Assembly: GCA_009773155.1 (NCBI GenBank)
Contig: WOVA01000039.1
Span: 1-32,263 of the forward strand
Length of the DNA: 32,263 nt
Direction: 5' to 3'
Source of the DNA: Elusimicrobiota bacterium
GTDB taxonomy: Bacteria; Elusimicrobiota; Elusimicrobia; Elusimicrobiales; UBA9959
Part shown: positions 23,133 to 29,863 of the stretch, piece by piece
How the letters are laid out: each line of letters begins with the position of its first letter
How positions within the stretch are numbered: position 1 is the stretch's first letter
The notes under the pieces: model-generated
Seen by the model: the letters and a program-made list of their open reading frames with translations, nothing else
What the model was told of the DNA's origin: nothing
The model's database searches: none
Program-made: the position numbers and the translations under genes

Positions 23133-24307
23133 TTCACTGCCTCCTTGGAATATTCTTTGGCTACCTGCTCATAGGCCCAGTCAAGCCAGGGGATGAGGGT
23201 CTCGATGTCGGAGGTCTCGATGGTGGCGCCGCACCAGACGCGGATGCCGGCCGGGGCCTTGCCGTAGGAGTTGATGTCGTAGGCGACGCCTTCCTTGCCG
23301 AGCATGCCGGTCAGTTTCTTGGCGGCCGCGGCCTTGTCCTCGTCGGACAGCTTCAGGAACCAGTCGGCCTTTATTTTGAAGCAGACCGAAGTGCTGGACC
23401 TGGTCTCCTTCTTCTCGGCCAGGAAGTCTATCCAGTCCGACTTTTCCACCCACTTCTCGAAGGCGGTCAGGTTGGCGGTGGAGCGCCTGACCAGGCCCGG
23501 CAGACCGCCGACGGTCTCGGCCCATTTCAGCGCGTCTATGGCGTCCTCGACGCAGAGCATCGACGGCGTGTTGATGGTGCTGTACTCCAGCTCGCCGGGC
23601 AGCAGCTTCTTCTCGTCCACGAGGCGGAAGATCTTGGGCACGGGCCAGGCGATCCTGGAGTTCTGCTCCTCCATGCGCTTGACCGCCTTAGGCGAGAGGA
23701 TGATCACGCCGTGCGCGGCCTCGCCGCCCAGCACCTTCTGCCAGGAGAAGGTGACCACGTCGAGCTTTGTTAAGTCGATGTCCATCGCGAACACGCCGCT
23801 GGTGGCGTCGCAGATCACGAGCCCTTCCTGGTTCTTGGGGATCCAGTTGAGGTCCGGGACCTTCACGCCCGAGGTGGTGCCGTTCCAGGTGAAGATGATG
23901 TCGTTCTGCGCGCTGGCTTTGGTCAGGTCCGGCAGCTTGCCGAAGTCGGCCTTGTACTCGTTGACGCTCTTGAGCTTGAGGTACTTCACGGCGTCGGTGA
24001 TCCAGCCCTTGCTGAAGGCTTCCCAGCCGAAGATGTCGACGGGGCGCGGGCCCAGCAGCGTCCACATCGCCAGCTCTACGGCGCCGGTGTCGGAGCCGGC
24101 GACTATGCCTATGCGGTAATCCTGTGGTAAGTTGAGCACCTTCTTCATCCGGTCGGAGACCTCCTGGAGGCGGGCTTTGCCTTCCTTGGAGCGGTGGGAG
24201 CGCCCGACCAGGGCGTTTTTCAGGGCTTCTACGGTCCAGCCGGGGCGCTTGGCGCAGGGGCCGGACGAGAAGTTGGGACACTTGGTTTTCACTGTGGGTT
24301 TTTCCAT
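23129..24307 (-). CDS. serC: Phosphoserine aminotransferase
   Basis: Transaminates 3-phosphohydroxypyruvate to phosphoserine. The start is ATG 24307 behind GGAGG (392 residues); the upstream frame to 24337 is palindrome R3. N-terminal [13 protein letters not shown] and the PLP lysine, Lys191 in [13 protein letters not shown], together with [15 protein letters not shown], mark the larger SerC subgroup found in alphaproteobacteria and archaea rather than the E. coli type. It is the first gene of the serC-serA-DUF1015-surE run. Confidence 0.96.
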   Translation of the reverse strand: MEKPTVKTKCPNFSSGPCAKRPGWTVEALKNALVGRSHRSKEGKARLQEVSDRMKKVLNLPQDYRIGIVAGSDTGAVELAMWTLLGPRPVDIFGWEAFSKGWITDAVKYLKLKSVNEYKADFGKLPDLTKASAQNDIIFTWNGTTSGVKVPDLNWIPKNQEGLVICDATSGVFAMDIDLTKLDVVTFSWQKVLGGEAAHGVIILSPKAVKRMEEQNSRIAWPVPKIFRLVDEKKLLPGELEYSTINTPSMLCVEDAIDALKWAETVGGLPGLVRRSTANLTAFEKWVEKSDWIDFLAEKKETRSSTSVCFKIKADWFLKLSDEDKAAAAKKLTGMLGKEGVAYDINSYGKAPAGIRVWCGATIETSDIETLIPWLDWAYEQVAKEYSKEAVK

Positions 24308-24326
24308 GTCTTTCCTCCGTTGGTGC

Positions 24327-24353
24327 GGGGACACCATGCCGCATGGTGTCCCC
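24327..24353. repeat. R3 palindrome upstream of serC
   Basis: GGGGACACCATG (24327-24338) and CATGGTGTCCCC (24342-24353) form a perfect 12-bp stem with loop CCG, identical in core to 22137-22165. It would lie in the serC leader, about 20 bp before the start codon. Confidence 0.85.
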
Positions 24354-24436
24354 TATATAAGCGCGCTCGCGCGCGCGTAAATCACTATATACAAAATAGA
24401 ATATTTAAGTATGCCTGTCCACCCCGCCCCGGAGGG
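24354..24436 (-). promoter_or_regulatory. AT-rich probable serC promoter region with GC-alternating tract
   Basis: 24379-24411 is very AT-rich in a GC-rich genome. On the minus strand it contains TATAGT, a plausible -10, but no -35 convinces me. A GCGCGC-TC-GCGCGC tract (24360-24377) lies between it and the R3 hairpin. No gene is visible here; this stretch and R1 make up the 397-bp gap before RNase R. Confidence 0.35.
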
Positions 24437-24707
24437 CCTAATTAAGGAGGAATTATTCGGGGGCATGACGGCGCGACAGCCCGCGGGGTACGGACTCGCG
24501 CGCATAGCGCGTCGGTCACGCATAGCCCGCATAGCGGGCTTGCGCGACCCCACCTCGGCGTTTTCGCTTACGCATGAAAACGCCTGCGGCCTTGCGGACC
24601 TGCACCGCAGGTCCTCACCTCGGCTCTCGCCGCTCGCGCTTACGATGCTCGCGGCTCCGAGGCGCCCCCGCCGGGCTGTCGCGCCGTCTCCCCCGGTTGT
24701 TCCCTTA
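24437..24707. repeat. R1 nested palindromic element, copy 2
   Basis: A larger relative of 11416-11572. Its outer arm pairs GACGGCGCGACAGCCC (24467-24482) perfectly with 24673-24688, flanked by CGGGGG (24458-24463) and CCCCCG (24690-24695), and continues inward with GCGGGG/CCCCGC. The inner core keeps the copy-1 geometry: CCTCGG (24618-24623), GCCGC (24629-24633), 17-nt loop, GCGGC (24651-24655), CCGAGG (24657-24662). Extra hairpins lie at 24524-24540 (AGCCCGC-ATA-GCGGGCT), about 24557-24584 (GGCGTTTTC/GAAAACGCC) and about 24597-24615 (GGACCTGC/GCAGGTCC). The right end runs into the RNase R stop codon. Confidence 0.85.
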
Positions 24708-26774
24708 TTTCCGCTTTCTTTTTATGTTCCAGTGGGGCGGAAGGCCTGGCTTCTCGGCGGGCGAGAGGTCTATCTTCCCGTCAATGGGATTGATCGACTC
24801 TATCTTCACGCGCACGCGGTCGCCCGGCTTGAGCCAGGTCGCCCCGCGCAGCAGCCCGTCGGCGCCGCTCTCGGCCAGCGAGACGAACGCGCCGCTGCCG
24901 GCCGCGGCCGTCACCACGCCGTCCATCACCTGGCCGATCATCGTCCGCAGCAGCTCCGCCTTCATCAGGTCGGAGATCTTGCGCTCGGCCTCGGTGGCCG
25001 CGCGCTCACGCTCGGAGCAGTGCTCGCCGGCCTTTATCAGCGGCACCTGCGCCGCCTCTTTCTTGCCGGGGAAGATCGCGTTGAAAGCGCGTACTATATG
25101 GCCGGGCTTGGGCTTCAGGCCGTGCAGCAGCGCCTTGATAGCGCGGTGGGCCATCAGGTCCGGGTAGCGCCGTATCGGCGAGGTGAAATGCGCGTAGTAG
25201 CGCGCGGCTATACCGAAATGGCCCTTGGATTCGGGCGAGTAGACGGCCTGCCGCATGCTGCGCACTATCAGCGAATTTATCGTGGCCGAGAGCGGGTGCG
25301 TGCCCGTCTTGGCCAGTATGTCCTGCAGGCCGCGCCGCGCGTTGGAGCCGCGGATGTGGCCGGCGCTCAGCCCCAGGCTGCCCAGCGTCTCCGACAGGGC
25401 GAGCAGCTTGACCGGGTCCGGGTCGTCGTGGCGCCTGTGCAGGAACGGCGACTTGGCCTGGTTGAGCTCCATCGCTATCGACTCGTTGGCCAGCAGCATG
25501 AACTCTTCCACCAGGCGGTGGCTCCGCAGGCGGGGCCTGCGCGAAACTTTAACGGGAAGGCCGCGCTCGTCGGTCTCCACCTTGTACTCGGGCAGGTCGA
25601 AGTCCAGCGCGCCGCGCTTTATGCGGATGGCGTAGAGTTTGGCGGCCAGCACGCCCATCTTCCTGACGGCGGCGTAGGCGGCCTGCGATATGGCGGGCAG
25701 CTTTTTGCCCTCCAGTATCTCCTGCGCGTCCTCGTAGGTGAGCCGTCGGCAGGACTTGATGACCGTCTCGGCCATGCGGCGCTTGACCACATTGCCGGAC
25801 TGGTCCACGTCCATGAACACCGACAGGGTCAGCCGCTCCTGGTCGGGGACCAGGCTGCAGAGATTGTTGGAAAGCGTGTGCGGCAGCATCGGTATGACGC
25901 GGGCGGGCAGGTACACGCTGGTGGCGCGGGCATAGGCTTCCAGGTCCAGCGCCGTGCCGGTCCTGACGTAGTTGGCTACGTCGGCGATATGCACGCCCAG
26001 CCGCATTTTCCCCCCGCCGATATCCTCCAGCGAGACGGCGTCGTCGAAATCCTTGGCGTCCGCGCCGTCGATGGTCACCACCGGCAGGTCGAAAAGCTGC
26101 TCGCGGCCCTTCCAGTGCTTCGGTTCCAGCCGCTCGCCGAAAGAGGCGGCTTCCATCAGGACCTCCGGCGGGAAGGTCTCCCGTATATTGAGCGAGCGCA
26201 CGGTGGCGGTGGTCCTGGCGCGCAGGTCGCCCGGGTCCCCTATCAGCTCGGTGATCACGCCGGAGGCGGCGCGGCCCTCTTCGGGCCAGCGCTTTATCTC
26301 GAGCGCGGCCAGCTGGCCGCTCTCCGGCTTTATGCCCGGGGCGAAGCTGTCCACGCGCGTGGGCGGGGCGAAGCCCTTCTCCTGTTTGAGCACCCAGGAG
26401 GAGCCCTGCGCCTGCAGCAGGCCGACTATGGAAGTCCTCGCCCGCTTGACCACCTTTACTATCTCGCCGGCCAGGCGTCCGTCGCTCTCCTTGAAAGTGC
26501 GCGCCTGTACCCTGTCGCCGTCCATGGCCAGGTCCAGCGTGCGGCCGCGCAGGAAGACGTCTCCCTGGCCCTCCTTCTCCGAGATAAGGAAGGCGAAATT
26601 ACCGTGATGCTGTATGGTCCCCTCGGCCAGCGGTTCGCCGCGCCCGCCCTGCCTGGCGCGGTCCCCGCCGCCCCGCCCCGTGGACTGGGCGCCGCCGCCC
26701 CGGGAGCGGCGCGCGTCGCGGCCGGCTCCCCGTTTCTTGTTCTTATTGTCGTTCTTCTGCCAATGTCTGTTCAT
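24705..26774 (-). CDS. rnr: Ribonuclease R (RNase II/RNB family exoribonuclease)
   Basis: Degrades structured RNA 3' to 5'. The 689-residue protein begins with a ~45-residue Arg/Gly-rich basic tail, then a cold-shock-like domain (from EGTIQHHGNFAFLI), the RNB domain with DGADAKDFDDAVSLE and GVHIADVANYV carrying the metal-binding aspartates, SPIRRYPDLMAHRAI, and a C-terminal S1 domain (~600-675) ending in Lys/Arg. All active-site motifs are intact. The stop codon lies in the outer end of repeat R1. It has its own promoter and a ~175-nt leader with two palindromes. Confidence 0.95.
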   Translation of the reverse strand: MNRHWQKNDNKNKKRGAGRDARRSRGGGAQSTGRGGGDRARQGGRGEPLAEGTIQHHGNFAFLISEKEGQGDVFLRGRTLDLAMDGDRVQARTFKESDGRLAGEIVKVVKRARTSIVGLLQAQGSSWVLKQEKGFAPPTRVDSFAPGIKPESGQLAALEIKRWPEEGRAASGVITELIGDPGDLRARTTATVRSLNIRETFPPEVLMEAASFGERLEPKHWKGREQLFDLPVVTIDGADAKDFDDAVSLEDIGGGKMRLGVHIADVANYVRTGTALDLEAYARATSVYLPARVIPMLPHTLSNNLCSLVPDQERLTLSVFMDVDQSGNVVKRRMAETVIKSCRRLTYEDAQEILEGKKLPAISQAAYAAVRKMGVLAAKLYAIRIKRGALDFDLPEYKVETDERGLPVKVSRRPRLRSHRLVEEFMLLANESIAMELNQAKSPFLHRRHDDPDPVKLLALSETLGSLGLSAGHIRGSNARRGLQDILAKTGTHPLSATINSLIVRSMRQAVYSPESKGHFGIAARYYAHFTSPIRRYPDLMAHRAIKALLHGLKPKPGHIVRAFNAIFPGKKEAAQVPLIKAGEHCSERERAATEAERKISDLMKAELLRTMIGQVMDGVVTAAAGSGAFVSLAESGADGLLRGATWLKPGDRVRVKIESINPIDGKIDLSPAEKPGLPPHWNIKRKRK

Positions 26775-26810
26775 TTATCTTTTACTCTCCATGTATGTAA
26801 CCGGACTTTC

Positions 26811-26838
26811 CGGGACACCATGCCGCAGGGTGTCCCCG
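26811..26838. repeat. R3 palindrome in the RNase R leader
   Basis: GGGACACC (26812-26819) pairs with GGTGTCCC (26829-26836) around an ATGCCGCAG centre that differs by one base from the R3 consensus (A/G mismatch). It lies 37 bp before the rnr start. Confidence 0.8.
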
Positions 26839-26930
26839 GGGGCCGATGTCTGCATGACCTGTAACTTTTGGGCTTGGTGCGGAAGGAAATAATCCGGAAC
26901 TTTCGCTGCAAAATTCACTTTCGGTATGCC

Positions 26931-26948
26931 CGCGGCGATATCGCCGCG
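26931..26948. repeat. Perfect 18-bp palindrome at the rnr transcription start
   Basis: CGCGGCGATATCGCCGCG reads the same on both strands. It begins within a few bases of the predicted rnr transcription start, so it could be an operator or a 5'-end stability hairpin. Confidence 0.7.
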
Positions 26949-26956
26949 ATGAATAT

Positions 26957-26986
26957 ATTATAACTTAAAAACGGCTTTCCTGTCCC
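26957..26986 (-). promoter_or_regulatory. Promoter of RNase R gene
   Basis: On the minus strand, GGGACA (26986-26981) and a perfect TATAAT (26962-26957) are separated by 18 bp. This lies just after the gpsA stop, so rnr is probably a separate transcription unit. Confidence 0.6.
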
Positions 26987-26995
26987 CCGGCTCAT

Positions 26996-27994
26996 TCAGT
27001 CCCGGAAACCGGCCGCCCTGAGTATCGACGAGGGGTTATGACCCTTGTAGACTATGCGCCAGATGCAGTCTATAACCGGCGTCTTTATCCCGTGCCTGGC
27101 GCAGAGACCGCGCGCCGTCTTTATAGCCTCGAAGCCTTCTACGACGGTCCTTATGCGCTTCTGCGCCTCGGCCGGCGCGAGACCCTGCCCTATCTCCCTG
27201 CCGAACCTGAAATTGCGCGATTTGGCCGAAGTGGCCGTGAGCAGCAGGTCGCCCATGCCGCTGAGGCCCCAGGCCGTGCGGTTCTTGCCGCCGAGAGATT
27301 TTATGATGCGGCGCAGTTCGGAGGCGCTCTCGATGAGGAAGGCCGCCTCGCTGTTCTTGGCCGCCTTCGACAGGCCGTCGATGATGCCGCTGCCGACGGC
27401 GTAGACGTTCTTGAGCGAGCCGCCCAGCTCCGCGCCCAGCCTGTCCGAACAGGGTTCCAGTTTCAGCGGTCCGCCTTCGATCAGCTTCCGTGTCCTCTCC
27501 ACCTCGCGGGGATCCAGGCCCGCCAGCACGGCCTTGGTGGGCGCGCCGGCCGCCAGCTCCACGGCGAAGCTGGGCCCGGTCAGGATCATGGTCCGGCGCC
27601 TGGCGCGGGGGATCTCCTCTTCCATTATCCCGCAGACCGTCAGGAATTTGCCGGCCTCTATCCCCTTGGAGACGGCGACTATGTGCGGCAGCTTTTTCCC
27701 TTCCAGCAGCGGGTTTATCGCGCGGGCCAGCGCGCGCACGTGGCGCGAATCCACGGCCATCAGTATGAGGTCGGGCGAGACCACGGCCTTCTCAAGTTCC
27801 GTGAAGACCTGCACGCCGGCGGGCAGTTTAAAGCCCGGCAGGGCCGAATGGGTGCGGTTGTCGCGCAGATGCGCCGCCATCACCCGGTTGTATTCCCAGG
27901 CCCGCACGGAATAGCCTTTTTTTGCCAGCAGGGCGGCCAGCGTGCTGCCCCACATACCGGCGCCTATAACGGAGACTTCGATATTCTTTTTCAT
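26996..27994 (-). CDS. gpsA: Glycerol-3-phosphate dehydrogenase [NAD(P)+]
   Basis: Makes sn-glycerol 3-phosphate for phospholipid synthesis from dihydroxyacetone phosphate. The 332-residue protein has the nucleotide loop GAGMWG (11-16), VSKGIE with Lys110, LTGPSFAVELAAG, the catalytic Lys195 in GGSLKNVYAVGSGI and SRNFRFG. Its ATG overlaps the stop of the short TonB-receptor gene (27991-27994), so translation is probably coupled to it. Confidence 0.97.
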   Translation of the reverse strand: MKKNIEVSVIGAGMWGSTLAALLAKKGYSVRAWEYNRVMAAHLRDNRTHSALPGFKLPAGVQVFTELEKAVVSPDLILMAVDSRHVRALARAINPLLEGKKLPHIVAVSKGIEAGKFLTVCGIMEEEIPRARRRTMILTGPSFAVELAAGAPTKAVLAGLDPREVERTRKLIEGGPLKLEPCSDRLGAELGGSLKNVYAVGSGIIDGLSKAAKNSEAAFLIESASELRRIIKSLGGKNRTAWGLSGMGDLLLTATSAKSRNFRFGREIGQGLAPAEAQKRIRTVVEGFEAIKTARGLCARHGIKTPVIDCIWRIVYKGHNPSSILRAAGFRD

Positions 27995-28794
27995 AAGCCG
28001 GGAAAATGCCGCCCGCGGCCGCCGCCGTAGGAGGCGTCCGCCGAGGTCCGGGCGCCCACCTTTATGTCCTCGCGTTCGAACTCCGCCCCGGCCATGACGC
28101 CGAGCGGAGCGTCCGGCCCGTAAAAAGCGGTGAGGCCGCCCGTATAGTGCCGGACGGCCTTGTCGTAGGGGAAATGCTCGTCGTTCTCGTTCCAGGGCTT
28201 GGAGTACTGGAAAGAAATTATGGGTTCCAGCCGCAGGTCCGCGCCGGCCGCGACCGAGCCTTTCCCCTCCAGCGAATACACCGGGAACTTTATGCGCGTC
28301 GCGCCGGTGGAAAGGATGGCCATCTCGCCCAGCCCGCCGTATATCACCGACCCGGGGCCCTTGATGATCTCTATCCGCTCTATCTGGTCCACGGGGAACC
28401 TGTCGAACTGTACCGTGCCGTAGAGCGCCTCGTTGTACGTCTGTCCGTCCCAGAGCACCCGCACCTTCCCTTCTATCGCCGAGTTCCCCCTCACGCTGAG
28501 CCCTATGTTCCCCTGCACGTCGGAGACGAATTCAAAATCCGGGATGCGGCGCGGCAGGTCCACCAGGTTCCTGGCCCCGGCTAGTTCTATATCCTCCCGC
28601 GTTATGACGGTGACTATGCCGGGCGTTTTGCGGAGCTCGACCGGTATGCGGGAGGCCACGGAGGTCTCCGTGTCCAGGAGCTTCTCCAGCGAAGTCCGCT
28701 CCAGCCGGTAGAACCGGTCCTCGTCGGTGACCGGCTGCGCCGTCGCCGCCGCCGAGAGGAGGAAAAGCGTGAATAAGGAAAAAATAATGTTCAT
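27991..28794 (-). CDS. Shortened TonB-dependent receptor (plug plus partial barrel)
   Basis: A 267-residue protein from ATG 28794 (a GTG at 28821 is in frame) with a likely signal peptide ending ATA-QP near residue 19. Residues ~35-160 are a TonB plug domain: TPGIVTVITREDIELAGARN, VRGNSA and the closing IERIEIIKGPGSVIYGG. Full receptors continue with ~500 residues of 22-strand barrel. Here the usual vINiiT segment after YGG is missing and only about 90 beta-rich residues follow before a Gly/Arg-rich end. It looks like an internally and terminally deleted receptor, yet the frame is intact and coupled to gpsA. It may be a remnant or a plug-like periplasmic protein. Confidence 0.75.
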   Translation of the reverse strand: MNIIFSLFTLFLLSAAATAQPVTDEDRFYRLERTSLEKLLDTETSVASRIPVELRKTPGIVTVITREDIELAGARNLVDLPRRIPDFEFVSDVQGNIGLSVRGNSAIEGKVRVLWDGQTYNEALYGTVQFDRFPVDQIERIEIIKGPGSVIYGGLGEMAILSTGATRIKFPVYSLEGKGSVAAGADLRLEPIISFQYSKPWNENDEHFPYDKAVRHYTGGLTAFYGPDAPLGVMAGAEFEREDIKVGARTSADASYGGGRGRHFPGL

Positions 28795-28832
28795 TATCCG
28801 GATGCTCTTGCCCCGTACCACCCGCGGCTATT

Positions 28833-29642
28833 CTACAACAAAACAAGTCCGCGGGCCTGGCAGAAAGCGCGCAGGTCGGCGGGCAGCGGCACGGAGAACA
28901 CGCGCTCCAGGCCCGCTTCGCGCATATCTATTTCGGCGCAATGCAGCGCCTGCCGCGGCAGCAATAGTCTCTCTTGCAGGGCCGGCGTCCAGCCGGCGTC
29001 GAGAAAATCCAGGTAGCAGCGGGCGTCCGGCCCGTAGATCTTATCCCCCACCAGGTTGTGCCCCAGCCATTGCGCGTGGGCCCTGATCTGGTGCATGCGG
29101 CCCGTTTCGGTGACGACCCGCGCCAGCGTGAACCCGCCCCCGGAGGCAAGCGGGTTAAAACGCGTCACCGCGGGCTGGCCGTCCGGCCTTACGCCGGCCT
29201 TGCAGTACACCGGGCTGTCCTCGTCGTCGCCCAGAGGCTGGTCGACCGTGACCGGCCCGCGAAGCCCGCCCGTCATTATCGCCAGGTAAGTTTTGCCCAC
29301 CTGCCGCCGCTGCATGGCGGTCTGCAGGCGGGCCGCCACCTCGGGATTTTTAGCGAACACCACCACGCCGCTGGTCTCGCGGTCGAGCCGGAAGACCAGG
29401 TGCGCCGCGGCAAGGCCGAAGCGCGCGCGCACGGCGCCCGCGAGACTGGACCAGGGCCCGTCCTTGGACGGGTGGCAGAGCACGTCCCCCGGCTTGTTCA
29501 CCACTATGACCTGCTCGTCGTGGTGGATAATCCAGCCGTCGAGTTCCTCCGGAGCTATCCGGCGCACGTTAACCAGCCTGGCCCGGCGAGGCCAGGGGCA
29601 GGCCAGGCGGGGATTGAATGAGGGGAGACCGGTTCCTTTCAT
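28833..29642 (-). CDS. RluA-family pseudouridine synthase
   Basis: Isomerises uridine to pseudouridine in rRNA or tRNA. I start at ATG 29642 (269 residues); the frame runs on to 29759 but that part crosses a promoter-like TATAAT. The catalytic Asp lies in RLDRETSGVVVFAK (usual HRLDRxTSG, His replaced by Phe). Also present are VVNKPGDVLCHPS, GKTYLAI and RMHQIRAHAQWLGHNLVGD. No S4 domain is present at the N-terminus. The exact target (RluA, C or D type) is not clear. The next gene, the shortened TonB receptor, begins 38 bp downstream. Confidence 0.92.
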   Translation of the reverse strand: MKGTGLPSFNPRLACPWPRRARLVNVRRIAPEELDGWIIHHDEQVIVVNKPGDVLCHPSKDGPWSSLAGAVRARFGLAAAHLVFRLDRETSGVVVFAKNPEVAARLQTAMQRRQVGKTYLAIMTGGLRGPVTVDQPLGDDEDSPVYCKAGVRPDGQPAVTRFNPLASGGGFTLARVVTETGRMHQIRAHAQWLGHNLVGDKIYGPDARCYLDFLDAGWTPALQERLLLPRQALHCAEIDMREAGLERVFSVPLPADLRAFCQARGLVLL

Positions 29643-29652
29643 ACGTAGTTGT

Positions 29653-29658
29653 ATTATA
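29653..29658 (-). promoter_or_regulatory. -10 box of the rluA-like operon
   Basis: A perfect TATAAT on the minus strand, only ten bases before the chosen ATG at 29642, so the transcript would be leaderless or nearly so. No good -35 is seen. Confidence 0.5.
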
Positions 29659-29680
29659 CTAGGAAGGGACGACATTTGTG

Positions 29681-29750
29681 GGGCGCCGGGAACGGTTTCC
29701 GGCAAGAAGAATAGCGATCCGGTCACGTTCCCGGGAGGAGAGCTGCGCCC
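29681..29750. repeat. Intergenic inverted repeat between rluA-like and GH4 genes
   Basis: GGGCGC (29681-29686) pairs with GCGCCC (29745-29750), and CCGGGAACG (29686-29694) with CGTTCCCGG (29726-29734). It lies upstream of both divergent genes. I find no second copy in this window. Confidence 0.6.
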
Positions 29751-29776
29751 CTGTTCCACGGCCGGACCGCCGCCGA

Positions 29777-29805
29777 TTTACAGTCCGGGGAAAAACTGAT
29801 AAAGT
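29777..29805 (+). promoter_or_regulatory. Probable promoter of the GH4 gene
   Basis: TTTACA (29777-29782), 17-bp spacer, TAAAGT (29800-29805). The -35 matches 5 of 6 and the -10 matches 4 of 6 bases of the sigma-70 consensus. Leader about 50 nt. Confidence 0.5.
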
Positions 29806-29848
29806 AGGCTGGCGCCGGCGGTTTTTCGCCGCGTGACATGCGAATTTC

Positions 29849-29863
29849 GGTAAAAGGTTTACC
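29849..29863 (+). promoter_or_regulatory. Hairpin containing the GH4 ribosome binding site
   Basis: GGTAAA (29849-29854), loop AGG, TTTACC (29858-29863) ending directly at the ATG. The short Shine-Dalgarno AGG sits in the loop, so the fold could modulate initiation. Confidence 0.4.

Noticed and set aside
24308-24337. Upstream start of serC inside palindrome R3
   Set aside because: The ATG at 24307 has GGAGG upstream and begins the conserved N-terminus; the upstream residues are palindrome sequence.
24411-26864. 817-codon plus-strand open frame opposite RNase R
   Set aside because: RNase R on the minus strand has all catalytic motifs; the antisense frame has no recognisable domain and begins inside repeat R1.
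29681-29863. Metabolite riboswitch before the GH4 gene
   Set aside because: The inverted repeat lies upstream of the predicted promoter and lacks conserved elements of any riboswitch class I know.
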